A stretch of DNA of 64,000 nt from Rhizobium sp. Root482 (GTDB lineage Bacteria; Pseudomonadota; Alphaproteobacteria; Rhizobiales; Rhizobiaceae): the NCBI RefSeq assembly GCF_001426565.1, contig NZ_LMFA01000026.1, positions 237,536 through 301,535 on the forward strand, written 5' to 3'. The position numbers and the translations under genes are program-made. The notes under the pieces were generated by a model. It ran no database searches. It worked only from the letters and a program-made list of their open reading frames with translations, and was not told where the DNA came from. Positions 53,390-64,000 of this stretch are shown here, one piece after another. Numbering within the stretch: the stretch's first letter is position 1; each line of letters opens with the position of its first letter.

Positions 53390-54715
53390 ATGACAGATTT
53401 AGCAACACAGAGCGGCGGCTCGCGCAGCAGCGCGGCCTTCAAGCTCGTTTTCTTCAGTCTTATCGGCATCGTAATGTTCTTCGTGCCGGTCACCATTGCC
53501 GGTAAATCCACGATCCTGCTCGATCACGCCGCAACGGCCATTTCGAGCCAGCTTCGTCCGGCCGCCATCGTCTTCGTCTGCCTGCTGATGGCCTATGGCG
53601 CGCTTGCGCCCTTCGTTCGCGGCAGCTGGAAAAAGTCCGTCACCGAGATGATCTTCTCCGTGCTGCGGCTGCTCGGTCTCGCCCTGGCGCTCATGTATCT
53701 TGCAGGCGTCGGCCCGGCGAGCTTCTTCACACCGGACATGCTGCCCTTTCTCTTCGACAAGCTGGTGCTGTCCGTCGGCCTGATCGTGCCGATCGGCGCC
53801 CTGGCGCTGGCCTTTCTGATCGGCTTCGGCCTCCTGGAATTCACCGGAGTGCTGGTGCAGCCGATCATGCGTCCGATCTGGCGCACCCCCGGCTGGTCGG
53901 CCATCGACGCCGTGGCCTCCTTCGTCGGCAGCTATTCGATTGCGCTTCTGATCACCGATCGCGTCTTCAAGGAAGGCAAATATACGGTGCGCGAAGCGGC
54001 GATCATCGCAACGGGCTTCTCGACCGTCTCGGCCACCTTCATGATCATCGTCGCCAAGACACTGGGGCTGATGGAGGCCTGGAACCTCTATTTCTGGACG
54101 ACCCTCGTTGTCACCTTCATCGTATCGGCGATAACCGCCCGCCTCTGGCCGATCACCGGCATGGATCACCCGGCCGATCGCGACCAGCCCCTTCCGGCCG
54201 GTAAGGGACGCCTGCAGACGGCCATCGATGTCGGCATCGAGCAGGCACAGGTGGCCACCAGCCTTCCCGTCCTGCTGCGCGATACCTTCATCGACGGCCT
54301 GCGCATGGCGGCGATGATCCTGCCCAGCATCATGGCCGTCGGCCTGCTCGGCCTGCTTGCCGCCAAATATACGCCGATCTTCGATCTCCTCGGCCTGACG
54401 CTCTATCCCTTCACCTGGATCGCGCAATTCGCCGATCCGATGCTGGCGGCCAAATCCATGGCGGCAGGTCTTGCGGAAATGTTCCTTCCCGCGATCCTGC
54501 TCAAGGAAGCGGATATCGGCCTGAAATTCGTGGCAGCGGTCGTTTCGGTCAGCCAGGTCCTGTTCCTGTCGGCCTCGATCCCTTGCGTGCTTGCAACCTC
54601 GATACCGCTCAGCTTCCGCGATCTGCTGGTGATCTGGTATATCCGCACCGGGCTCAGCATCCTGTTCACGGCGCCGGTCGCCTGGCTGGCGATCTCCATG
54701 GGCTGGCTGGGCTGA
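53390..54715 (+). CDS. YjiH-family membrane protein, candidate histidine or urocanate transporter
   Basis: This 441-residue inner-membrane protein has about ten helices and nucleoside-recognition (Gate)-type repeats (GLLEFTGVLVQPIMRPIWRTPGWSAIDAVASFVGSYSIALLITDRVF). It resembles the YjiH family, whose substrate is not established. Its place between hutU and hutD, with its stop overlapping the hutD start, makes transport of histidine, urocanate or a breakdown product the natural inference. A good ribosome site (GGAGGAG) precedes the ATG. No known histidine permease or ABC uptake gene is in the cluster. Confidence 0.82.
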   Translation: MTDLATQSGGSRSSAAFKLVFFSLIGIVMFFVPVTIAGKSTILLDHAATAISSQLRPAAIVFVCLLMAYGALAPFVRGSWKKSVTEMIFSVLRLLGLALALMYLAGVGPASFFTPDMLPFLFDKLVLSVGLIVPIGALALAFLIGFGLLEFTGVLVQPIMRPIWRTPGWSAIDAVASFVGSYSIALLITDRVFKEGKYTVREAAIIATGFSTVSATFMIIVAKTLGLMEAWNLYFWTTLVVTFIVSAITARLWPITGMDHPADRDQPLPAGKGRLQTAIDVGIEQAQVATSLPVLLRDTFIDGLRMAAMILPSIMAVGLLGLLAAKYTPIFDLLGLTLYPFTWIAQFADPMLAAKSMAAGLAEMFLPAILLKEADIGLKFVAAVVSVSQVLFLSASIPCVLATSIPLSFRDLLVIWYIRTGLSILFTAPVAWLAISMGWLG

Positions 54716-55287
54716 TGTCCTTCCGGATCCTCAAGGCATCCGATTATCGCCGCATGCCGTGGAAGAACGGCGGCGGCGAGACGGTGGAAATCGCCGTGTT
54801 TCCGCCAACTGCCGATCTCGCCAGCTTCGGCTGGCGAGTGAGCATGGCGACAGTGGCGGATAATGGTCCCTTCTCCGTCTTCCCCGGCATCGACCGGACC
54901 CTTGCCGTGCTTCAGGGTGAAGGCATGGAACTCGACATTGCCGGACGGACGCCGATGCTTTTGACGCAGGCTTCCGCGCCACTCGCCTTTCCGGCGGATG
55001 CGGCGACATGGGCGCGGCTCGTCTCCGGCGCCATCACCGATCTCAACATCATGACCCGGCGCGGACAATGGACGCACCGGGTCGAGAGGCGGATAGTCGA
55101 AGGGCAGCATGGTCTCGATGCCGAAGGAGGCGTAACCCTTTTTCTGCCGCTAGGCCCTCTCCGCATCGATGCGGACGACCGCGCGGTCGAACTTGAAAGG
55201 CTGGATTGCGCCCTGCTTGATGGCCCCGTGGAGATCACAGCGGACTTGCCGGTAGAGGCCTATCTGATCCGCCTGACGCCGGTCTAA
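54715..55287 (+). CDS. hutD: HutD-family protein
   Basis: This 190-residue cupin-fold protein of the HutD family starts RILKASDYRRMPWKNGGGETVEIAVFP, the family signature, with FGWRVSMATVADNGPFSVFPGIDR after it. In Pseudomonas HutD limits the upper level of hut expression, perhaps by binding formylglutamate; that role is inferred here. Its ATG overlaps the preceding stop (TGATG). Confidence 0.93.
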   Translation: MSFRILKASDYRRMPWKNGGGETVEIAVFPPTADLASFGWRVSMATVADNGPFSVFPGIDRTLAVLQGEGMELDIAGRTPMLLTQASAPLAFPADAATWARLVSGAITDLNIMTRRGQWTHRVERRIVEGQHGLDAEGGVTLFLPLGPLRIDADDRAVELERLDCALLDGPVEITADLPVEAYLIRLTPV

Positions 55288-55296
55288 GCAAGGCTG

Positions 55297-55326
55297 GCCG
55301 GCGCAGTCTGTACCTATTGCGCCGGC
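55297..55326. terminator. Hairpin between convergent hutD and tetR genes
   Basis: GCCGGCGCA and TGCGCCGGC are perfect 9-base arms around a 12-base loop. The right arm lies in the last codons of the tetR gene. There is no T-run, so termination is possible but not certain. Confidence 0.45.
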
Positions 55327-55916
55327 ACGACGCTTTCGGCCGGCCAGAACTGCAGGGCCATGTCGACGACGCGGTACAATTCCGCCCGGTTCGCGCCGGA
55401 TGCCGCCTGGATGGCAGTACCTTGGGAAACGGTCATGATGTAACGGGCAAGATCGTCGGGCTCATGCCCCTCCGGCAAGTCGCCCTCTTCAGCCGCACGG
55501 GCGAAACGCTCGGCCAGGTCGCGCTCGCCGCGATGGCGGTTCTCGACCAGACATTTCTGGATTTCGGCGGCTGCCTCGCTGCAGGCAAGCGCCCCGTTGA
55601 TCCCCATGCAGCCGCTCGGCCCCGTTTCGGCCGTCTGGCTATCGGCAAAGCCGCGCAGGATCTTTTCAGCGACGATGCGGGCTCTCGGCTCCTTCAAAGC
55701 CTCGTGAAAGAAGTACATCTTGGTGCGCTGGTAACGCTCCAACGCCTTGAGAAACAGGCCCTCCTTGTTGCCGAAAACGCCGTAGAGGCTCGGCTTGGTG
55801 ATGCCCATGCCATCGGTGAGGTCGGTCAGTGACGTACCTTCATAGCCTTTTCGCCAGAAGAGCTCCATCGCTGTTTCCAGTGCCTCGTCGACGTCAAATT
55901 CCCTTGGCCGTCCCAT
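55314..55916 (-). CDS. TetR-family repressor of the adjacent RND pump
   Basis: This 200-residue TetR/AcrR regulator starts MGRPREFDVDEALETAMELFWRKGYEGTSLTDLTDGMGITKPSLYGVFGNKEGLF, a complete helix-turn-helix domain (residues about 8-55), followed by a helical ligand domain with two nearby Cys/Gly-rich turns. It is divergent from the RND adaptor at 56093, with two matching palindromes in between, so it most likely represses that operon and itself. Confidence 0.9.
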   Translation of the reverse strand: MGRPREFDVDEALETAMELFWRKGYEGTSLTDLTDGMGITKPSLYGVFGNKEGLFLKALERYQRTKMYFFHEALKEPRARIVAEKILRGFADSQTAETGPSGCMGINGALACSEAAAEIQKCLVENRHRGERDLAERFARAAEEGDLPEGHEPDDLARYIMTVSQGTAIQAASGANRAELYRVVDMALQFWPAESVVPAQ

Positions 55917-55941
55917 GAATTCGGACCCTCCCGAATTTTTT

Positions 55942-55957
55942 TATACCGATCGGTATA
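55942..55957. promoter_or_regulatory. TetR-type operator 1 (tetR side)
   Basis: TATACCGATCGGTATA is a perfect 16-base palindrome 26 bases upstream of the tetR start. The same ACCG/CGGT arms recur at 55996-56011. Confidence 0.85.
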
Positions 55958-55995
55958 TAATTCGATTGACATTTATGGGTTCACGAACCTATTTC

Positions 55996-56011
55996 TATAC
56001 CGAACGGTATT
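55996..56011. promoter_or_regulatory. TetR-type operator 2 (RND side)
   Basis: TATACCGAACGGTATT keeps the arms ATACCG/CGGTAT of the first site, which lies 54 bases away centre to centre. It is about 80 bases before the adaptor start. Confidence 0.85.
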
Positions 56012-56092
56012 GAACGTCAATGCTCATACGGACTTCGGCTCCCACGAAGTCCTGCGAGCCCCGCCTCCGGGCCAAGATTCAGGATCGCCGCC

Positions 56093-57313
56093 ATGTCATT
56101 TAGAACTTTCAGAACCAAACTTCTCGTCACCGGCATCCTGCTGGCAGTAGCGACCATCACGCCGACGATCGTCTTCGAACTGCAGGGAAGCCCCGCCGGC
56201 AGCGGCAATGCCGCCGATGCCTCTGCCGCGGCACCCGCCGCAATTCCTGTCTCCGTGGCTTCCGTTGAGGCAAGGCAGATCACCGAGTGGAGGCAATTCT
56301 CCGGGCGGCTGGAAGCGGTCGATCATGTCGATCTGCGATCGCGCGTCGCCGGCGCCATCCAGTCCGTCCACTTCCAGGAAGGCGCCATCGTCAAGAAGGG
56401 CGATCTCCTCGTCACCATCGACCCAGCGCCCTACCAGGCGGAAGTCGCCCGCGCCCGGGCAAGCGTCACCGCGGCGCAAGCCCGTGCGTCGCTCGCCGGC
56501 ACCGAACTGAAGCGCGGCAAGCAGTTGCTCGCCTCCAACGCCATTTCGCAGAGCGACTACGACCAGCGCCTGATCGGCCAGGCAAGCGCCAATGCCGAGC
56601 TTGAAGCCGCCCGCGCCGTGCTGCAATCGGCGGCGCTCAATCTGGGCTATACCGAAATCCGCGCGCCGATCACCGGCCGTGTCGGCAAGATCGAGATCAC
56701 CGCCGGCAATCTGATCGCCGCCGGCACCGCCTCGCCGGTCCTCACCCGCCTGGTGTCGCTGAGCCCGATCTATGCGAGCTTCGAGGCCGGCGAGGACATC
56801 GTCGCCGGTATTTTCGCGGACCTGCCCAAAGGCGTGAATGCCCGCAATTTCATCGATCGCGTTCCCGTGCGCATGGATGTCGCTGCCCGCTCCGGCATCG
56901 AGGGCACGCTCCAGCTGATCGACAACAGCGTCGATCCGCAAAGCGGCACGATCCGGGTTCGCGCCGTGTTCGATAATGCCGATGGCGCATTGCTGCCGGG
57001 CCAGTTCGCCCGGCTGAACATGGGCGCGGCAAAGACGGAAGACGCCGTGCTGATCCAGGAACGGGCGATCGGCACCGACCAGAACAAGAAATATGTAATG
57101 GTCGTTACCCCGGACAATATTGTCGAGTATCGCGAAATCACCCTGGGTCGATTGTCTGAAGGTCTTCGGGTGGTGACGTCCGGGCTGAAGGCCAAGGAAC
57201 GCATCGTCGTCAACGGCCTCCAGCGCATTCGCCCCGGCGCGCTCGTCGCACCCGAGATGGTATCGATGACACGGGATGCGCACCCCGACCAGCAAGCCTC
57301 CCTCTCGCAATAG
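56093..57313 (+). CDS. RND efflux periplasmic adaptor
   Basis: This 406-residue membrane fusion protein of the AcrA/MexA type has an N-terminal membrane segment or signal (KLLVTGILLAVATITPTIVF). Next come the lipoyl halves (DLRSRVAGAIQSVHFQEGAIVKKGDLLVTID and YTEIRAPITGRVGKIEITAGNLI) around a helical hairpin, then a beta-barrel and the C-terminal LRVVTSGLKAKERIVVNGLQRIRPG segment. It couples the RND pump downstream to an outer-membrane channel. The pump starts 34 bases after its stop. Confidence 0.93.
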   Translation: MSFRTFRTKLLVTGILLAVATITPTIVFELQGSPAGSGNAADASAAAPAAIPVSVASVEARQITEWRQFSGRLEAVDHVDLRSRVAGAIQSVHFQEGAIVKKGDLLVTIDPAPYQAEVARARASVTAAQARASLAGTELKRGKQLLASNAISQSDYDQRLIGQASANAELEAARAVLQSAALNLGYTEIRAPITGRVGKIEITAGNLIAAGTASPVLTRLVSLSPIYASFEAGEDIVAGIFADLPKGVNARNFIDRVPVRMDVAARSGIEGTLQLIDNSVDPQSGTIRVRAVFDNADGALLPGQFARLNMGAAKTEDAVLIQERAIGTDQNKKYVMVVTPDNIVEYREITLGRLSEGLRVVTSGLKAKERIVVNGLQRIRPGALVAPEMVSMTRDAHPDQQASLSQ

Positions 57314-57347
57314 TCTTTTCCCGGCAGCCAGCACAAGGCCTCCCGCC

Positions 57348-60578
<3,231 letters not shown>

Positions 60579-60600
60579 GGATACCTCCCGATACAGGAAG

Positions 60601-60634
60601 AACGGCGTCGCATGATTGCGGCGCCGTTTTCGTT
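60601..60634 (+). terminator. Terminator after the RND operon
   Basis: AACGGCGTCGC pairs with GCGGCGCCGTT (one mismatch) across a 6-base loop and is followed by a T-rich stretch. It begins 22 bases after the pump stop codon. Confidence 0.75.
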
Positions 60635-60697
60635 CAGACGGGCCGCGCCGATTGCCGAAAGCGTATATCCATCGACCGGATGGAATCAGGAGATGGC

Positions 60698-60904
60698 ATG
60701 GAAACGGTAGAGATCGGCAATCGGGGCGATTTTGCACTTTGGACAATCGAGCGCGCCCAGGAAATCGTTACCCGCGAAGGCGCGGCTTTCGCGATCGCGG
60801 CCCGCGACATGGATGAAGGAAAGCTGGCGGAGACGGCGGCGGCGCTCGGCAAGGCGATCAGCAATGCCATGATCGAGGTTTTCGACGGCCTGATGGTGGA
60901 TTGA
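60698..60904 (+). CDS. Small hypothetical protein
   Basis: This 68-residue protein (METVEIGNRGDFALWTIERA...) is acidic and predicted to be helical, without cysteines or membrane segments. AGGAG 5 bases ahead of ATG 60698 fixes the start over an in-frame ATG at 60680. I do not recognise the family. It is the first of four short genes ahead of the fatty-acid and valine genes. Confidence 0.65.
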   Translation: METVEIGNRGDFALWTIERAQEIVTREGAAFAIAARDMDEGKLAETAAALGKAISNAMIEVFDGLMVD

Positions 60905-60958
60905 ACATCTGAATTGCCGCTGGAGGCAGCAAACAGGCCGCCTCCAGGCTGATATCGG

Positions 60959-61429
60959 TTATTTGTTGATGGCGGTGACGGCCAGATTTGTCAGCTTGCT
61001 GTTAGCCGCCTTCTCCTGGTCGAGAATCTCGCTGAGAAGCACATGCGCTTCCTCATTGCCGAGAACCTTGGCCCATTCGCGCAGCGATCCGTAGCGGGCG
61101 ATTTCGTAATGCTCGACAGCCTGGCAGGCCGCCAGCAAGCCGGCGTCGAGCGCAATGCCCTTGCCTTCCTCCATCAGCCCATCGGCCTCCTTCAGCAGGC
61201 CCTCGGCGGCATCGCATTTTTCCCCTTCGGCCTTCTTACCGATCGTCTTGAAGACCTTCTTCAGGGTCTCGATCTGCCCCTTGGTCTCCTCCAGGTGATG
61301 ATCGACCGCTTTCTTGAGCTCGGCGTTCTTGACCGCCTTCGAGACCTTGGGCAACGCCTTCGCGATGGCATTTTCGGCGTAGTAGATATCTTTCAGCGTA
61401 TGTTCGAAAAGTTCCTCAAGCGTTTGCAT
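60959..61429 (-). CDS. DUF892/YciE-type ferritin-like protein
   Basis: This 156-residue four-helix protein resembles YciE/YciF (DUF892), ferritin-like stress proteins of unknown activity. The start MQTLEELFEHTLKDIYYAENAIAKALPKV is typical, and Glu/His positions in HHLEETKGQIE and CQAVEHYEIARYGSL could bind metal as in ferritin-like folds. ATG 61429 has GGAG 7 bases upstream; a TTG four codons further is in frame. It is divergent from the DUF883-like gene. Confidence 0.9.
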   Translation of the reverse strand: MQTLEELFEHTLKDIYYAENAIAKALPKVSKAVKNAELKKAVDHHLEETKGQIETLKKVFKTIGKKAEGEKCDAAEGLLKEADGLMEEGKGIALDAGLLAACQAVEHYEIARYGSLREWAKVLGNEEAHVLLSEILDQEKAANSKLTNLAVTAINK

Positions 61430-61617
61430 GTTTTGCTCCAAATGGTGATGACGACGACAAACGCCCGGAACGGGGATTCGTTCCTTTGTGCCGGGAGGGC
61501 AAACCCTTCATTTGCGGGCAAAACGAGCCATCCTTGCCCTTGAAAGCATGGGATTGGAACAAACCGGCCCGAAACAGGTTCTTCGAAGGTAGAAAAACCA
61601 TTCACCAGGAGAACCCC

Positions 61618-61953
61618 GTGGCCAATCCGAATACACCCCAGACGAACGAAAACGAGATTACCTCCTTGCGCGCCGAGGTCGCGCGCCTGACGAAGATCGT
61701 CTCGTCGCAAGGCGCCCAGGCCTATAGCGATGTGCGTGGCCGTGCGGCACAGGCGGTCGATGCCGTCGGGCCTGCTGCCCGCAAGACCGTTGATGCCGCC
61801 AAGGCGGAAGGCGGGGCACTCGCCCAGACAGCGCGCGAACACCCGGCCGCCGCCGGCTCCGTCATGGTGCTGGCCGCCGCTCTCGGTATGCTTGTGGGTT
61901 ATGCGCTTGGAGCGTCCTCGCAACCCGAGCCGCCGCGCCGCCGCTATTGGTAA
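61618..61953 (+). CDS. DUF883/ElaB-YqjD-like membrane-anchored protein
   Basis: This 111-residue protein has a coiled-coil N-terminal half (NEITSLRAEVARLTKIVSSQGAQAY), an Ala-rich amphipathic segment, and one C-terminal membrane helix with AREHPAAAGSVMVLAAALGMLVGYALG, ending in RRRYW. This is the layout of ElaB/YqjD, which tether ribosomes or membrane in stationary phase. It uses GTG 61618 with AGGAG upstream. The function here is an inference from family. Confidence 0.82.
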   Translation: MANPNTPQTNENEITSLRAEVARLTKIVSSQGAQAYSDVRGRAAQAVDAVGPAARKTVDAAKAEGGALAQTAREHPAAAGSVMVLAAALGMLVGYALGASSQPEPPRRRYW

Positions 61954-62025
61954 GGAGGACGTGGCTGGGCTCGATACAAATCGATGACGGGCACCTGAAT
62001 CCCCTAATTTTGCCTGACGAGATTG

Positions 62026-62056
62026 AACCAGTGACCTTTTTGGCCACTGGTTTTTT
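62026..62056 (+). terminator. Terminator after the DUF883-like gene
   Basis: AACCAGTGACC and GGCCACTGGTT pair with one mismatch around five T residues, followed by further T residues. Confidence 0.8.
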
Positions 62057-62152
62057 CATGATTCCCACAACCACGCCGGGCATCCGCAGGCGACGGATGG
62101 AACATATTTCCGTAGCCGGCGTTCTTTCCAGGTCATCAAGAAAGGACCCGTT

Positions 62153-62227
62153 ATGAACCGTATCATCTACATCGTCGGCCTGGTTGTCATCGTCATCGCA
62201 ATCCTGTCGTTCTTCGGACTGCGTTGA
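62153..62227 (+). CDS. 24-residue membrane peptide
   Basis: The frame MNRIIYIVGLVVIVIAILSF continues with FGLR and a stop. It is a single hydrophobic helix with charged ends, preceded by AAAGGA 6-7 bases before the ATG. Identical-looking short peptides occur widely in rhizobia, often unannotated. The function is unknown. It is separated from the DUF883-like gene by a terminator. Confidence 0.7.
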   Translation: MNRIIYIVGLVVIVIAILSFFGLR

Positions 62228-62263
62228 GCGATCTGCCCCGATTTCTTGCCATTCATAAACAAT

Positions 62264-62303
62264 CATGTTGCGGCAGGCGCAGAAAACGCCCTGCCGCAAC
62301 ATG
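62264..62303. terminator. Strong hairpin downstream of the enoyl-CoA hydratase gene
   Basis: CATGTTGCGGCAGGCG and CGCCCTGCCGCAACATG pair over about 16 bases with one bulge and a 7-base loop. On the minus strand it follows the hydratase stop by 30 bases and is trailed by an AT-rich stretch, so it probably ends that transcript. Confidence 0.65.
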
Positions 62304-62332
62304 CATTTCAGGGATGAACCGAAACGGCTATT

Positions 62333-63103
62333 CTATTTGCCCTGGAATTTCGGAGCGCGTTTTTCAACGAAGGCCGCCATGCCTTCCTTCTGGTCGGCGG
62401 TAGAGAACAGCGAATGGAAAAGCCGGCGCTCGAACAGGATGCCTTCCCTCAGGCCGCCTTCCAGCGCCCGCTCTACCGCCTCACGCGCGGCGAGCGTCGC
62501 CGCCTTGCCATAGCCAGCGATCGCCTGCGCCGCGGCAAGCGCTTCCTCCATCAGCTTTTCAGCCGGGATGACCCGCGCCACCAGCCCGGCGCGCTCGGCC
62601 TCCGTCGCATCCATCATCCGTCCGGTCAGGATCATGTCCATCGCCTTCGCCTTGCCGACAAGCTTGGTCAGGCGCTGCGACCCGCCCATGCCGGGAATCA
62701 CGCCGAGCTTAATCTCGGGCTGGCCGAACATGGCAGTATCGGCGGCAAAGATCATGTCGCACATCATCGCCAGTTCGCAACCGCCGCCGAGCGCATAACC
62801 GGAGACGGCCGCGATCTTCGGCGTCCGCAAGGCCGCGAAGCGATCCCAAGCGGCAAAATAATCCTCGTGGAACATTTCGGTAAACGCCTTGTCGGCCATT
62901 TCCTTGATATCGGCACCGGCGGCAAAGGCCTTGTCGGACCCTTTCAAGACGAAACAGCCGACATCCGGGTCGCGGTCGAGGGGGGTCAGTTCGTCGACCA
63001 TGGCCTGCATGATCTGCGAATTCAGCGCATTGCGCGCCGCCGGCCGGTTGAGCGTGACGACGACGACCCGTCCCTGCCGTTCGACGATGATCGGTTTTTC
63101 CAT
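62333..63103 (-). CDS. Enoyl-CoA hydratase
   Basis: This 256-residue crotonase-family enzyme adds water to 2-enoyl-CoA. [34 protein letters not shown] (oxyanion hole) and [36 protein letters not shown], with the two catalytic glutamates, fit short-chain enoyl-CoA hydratase. It lies 30 bases downstream of a 3-hydroxyisobutyrate dehydrogenase gene on the same strand, which suggests methacrylyl-CoA hydration in valine breakdown as well as general beta-oxidation. Confidence 0.93.
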   Translation of the reverse strand: MEKPIIVERQGRVVVVTLNRPAARNALNSQIMQAMVDELTPLDRDPDVGCFVLKGSDKAFAAGADIKEMADKAFTEMFHEDYFAAWDRFAALRTPKIAAVSGYALGGGCELAMMCDMIFAADTAMFGQPEIKLGVIPGMGGSQRLTKLVGKAKAMDMILTGRMMDATEAERAGLVARVIPAEKLMEEALAAAQAIAGYGKAATLAAREAVERALEGGLREGILFERRLFHSLFSTADQKEGMAAFVEKRAPKFQGK

Positions 63104-63133
63104 GGGCTTGTCTCCTTGAATGCCTTTCGGCGA

Positions 63134-64000
63134 TTATTCTCCACCGGAGCCCGAACTGTCACGTAAAAGATTGATAATGCCGGAAAAATCACTGTCACCC
63201 CCGCCGTTCTCAACGAAGGAGCGATAAAGTTCGGCGGCTTTTGCGCCGAGCGGCGTCATGGCGCCCGCGGCGCCGGCGGCCTCCTGCGACAGAAGCAGGT
63301 CCTTCAGCATCAGCGCGCCGGCAAAGCCCGGGCGATAATCATTGTTGGCGGGAGAGGCGGGAACAGGCCCGGGCACAGGGCAATAGGTCGTCAGCGACCA
63401 GCACTGGCCGGACGAGGCGGAAGCGACGTCGAACAGCGCTTGATGCGACAGACCGAGCTTTTCGCCGAGCACGAAGGCCTCGCCGACAGCGATCATACTG
63501 ATGCCGAGGATCATGTTGTTGCAGATTTTCGCCGCCTGCCCGGCCGCCGCATCGCCGCAATGGACGATACGCTTGCCCATGGCCTGGAAAAGCGGTTCCG
63601 CCCGCAGGAAGGCATCGCGCTCGCCGCCGATCATGAAGCTCAGCGTGCCGGCGCTCGCACCACCGGTTCCCCCCGATACCGGCGCATCGAGCGAAGGGCA
63701 GTTCTTGGCGGCGGCCATGGCATGGGCCTTGCGGGCGCTATCGATATCGATGGTCGAGCAATCGACCAGCAGCGTGCCGGCCGACACCACCGCCACCAGA
63801 TCCTCCCACACGGAAACCACATGCTTGCCGGCCGGCAGCATGGTGATCACCGTCTCGGCGCCATCAACCGTTTCGGCAAGCGTCTTGCAGGGCAGGACGC
63901 CGTTTTCGCGCGCCTGGTCCAGCGATTGCGGCGAAAGGTCGAAGCCTTTCACCCTGTGCCCGGCCTTGACCAGGTTTGCCGCCATGGGGCCGCCCATATG
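63134..64000 (-). CDS. mmsB: 3-hydroxyisobutyrate dehydrogenase, 5' end beyond the window
   Basis: This is at least 288 residues of an NAD-dependent beta-hydroxyacid dehydrogenase. The visible N-terminus HMGGPMAANLVKAGHRVKGFDL is the middle of the usual GLGHMGGPMA start, so the true first codons lie past the window edge. VDCSTIDIDSARK, DAPVSGGTGGASAGTLSFMIGG, the catalytic AAKICNNMILGISM lysine region and the C-terminal DFSGIINLL follow. With the enoyl-CoA hydratase it supports a valine degradation operon. Confidence 0.92.
   Translation of the reverse strand, partial: HMGGPMAANLVKAGHRVKGFDLSPQSLDQARENGVLPCKTLAETVDGAETVITMLPAGKHVVSVWEDLVAVVSAGTLLVDCSTIDIDSARKAHAMAAAKNCPSLDAPVSGGTGGASAGTLSFMIGGERDAFLRAEPLFQAMGKRIVHCGDAAAGQAAKICNNMILGISMIAVGEAFVLGEKLGLSHQALFDVASASSGQCWSLTTYCPVPGPVPASPANNDYRPGFAGALMLKDLLLSQEAAGAAGAMTPLGAKAAELYRSFVENGGGDSDFSGIINLLRDSSGSGGE

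Overview
The window looks like a chromosomal segment of a rhizobial alphaproteobacterium (order Hyphomicrobiales, most likely Rhizobiaceae). The evidence is an aerobic cobF-to-cobM cobalamin block of the Pseudomonas denitrificans/Sinorhizobium type, a Pha/Mrp antiporter with fused A and B subunits, a single-domain ModE, a hut operon with the HutF/HutG branch, RIME-like intergenic mosaic repeats, and high-GC coding sequence throughout. Gene density is high. I saw no rRNA, tRNA, CRISPR array, prophage or insertion sequence, and no clear pseudogene.

Layout. 0-2.6 kb: xylulokinase with a LacI-type regulator. 2.7-6.5 kb: an EmrAB-type drug efflux pair divergent from a TetR repressor, with two palindromic operators between them. 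6.7-11.1 kb: a TerC-like membrane protein, then gltX and lysS separated by a RIME-like repeat. 11.1-13.6 kb: two unrecognised envelope or secreted proteins and a nucleoside hydrolase. 13.7-16.6 kb: the nuclease and ATP-dependent ligase of the ligase-associated DNA damage response set, followed by a DUF3008 protein. 16.7-21.1 kb: a CHASE-PAS-GGDEF-EAL protein and an outer-membrane efflux lipoprotein. 21.3-27.3 kb: the pha antiporter operon. 27.3-34.5 kb: cobalamin genes cobF-G-H-I-J and cobL-M on the minus strand, with cobK between them on the plus strand. 34.7-37.8 kb: a type I secretion ABC transporter and adaptor with no visible substrate gene. 37.9-41.7 kb: ung, then modABC and convergent modE.

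41.8-45.5 kb: a DHRS6-like short-chain dehydrogenase divergent from an FAD oxidoreductase, purU, and a 46-residue basic protein. 45.5-55.3 kb: histidine utilisation, with hutF-hutC leftward and hutI-hutH-hutG-hutU-yjiH-hutD rightward from one control region holding a HutC-like palindrome. 55.3-60.6 kb: a TetR repressor divergent from an RND adaptor/pump pair, again with two operators. 60.7-62.2 kb: small stress-type proteins (DUF892, DUF883-like, a 24-residue membrane peptide). 62.3-64.0 kb: enoyl-CoA hydratase and a 3-hydroxyisobutyrate dehydrogenase cut by the window edge, which suggests valine catabolism.

Most clusters encode known pathways. The points most worth a second look are the opposed cobK and its shared CATG start, the nuclease-ligase-DUF3008 unit without its usual helicase and phosphoesterase, the predicted YjiH-type transporter in the hut operon, the candidate Mo-box before modA with modE at the far end of the locus, RIME-like repeats inside gene clusters, and several short genes.
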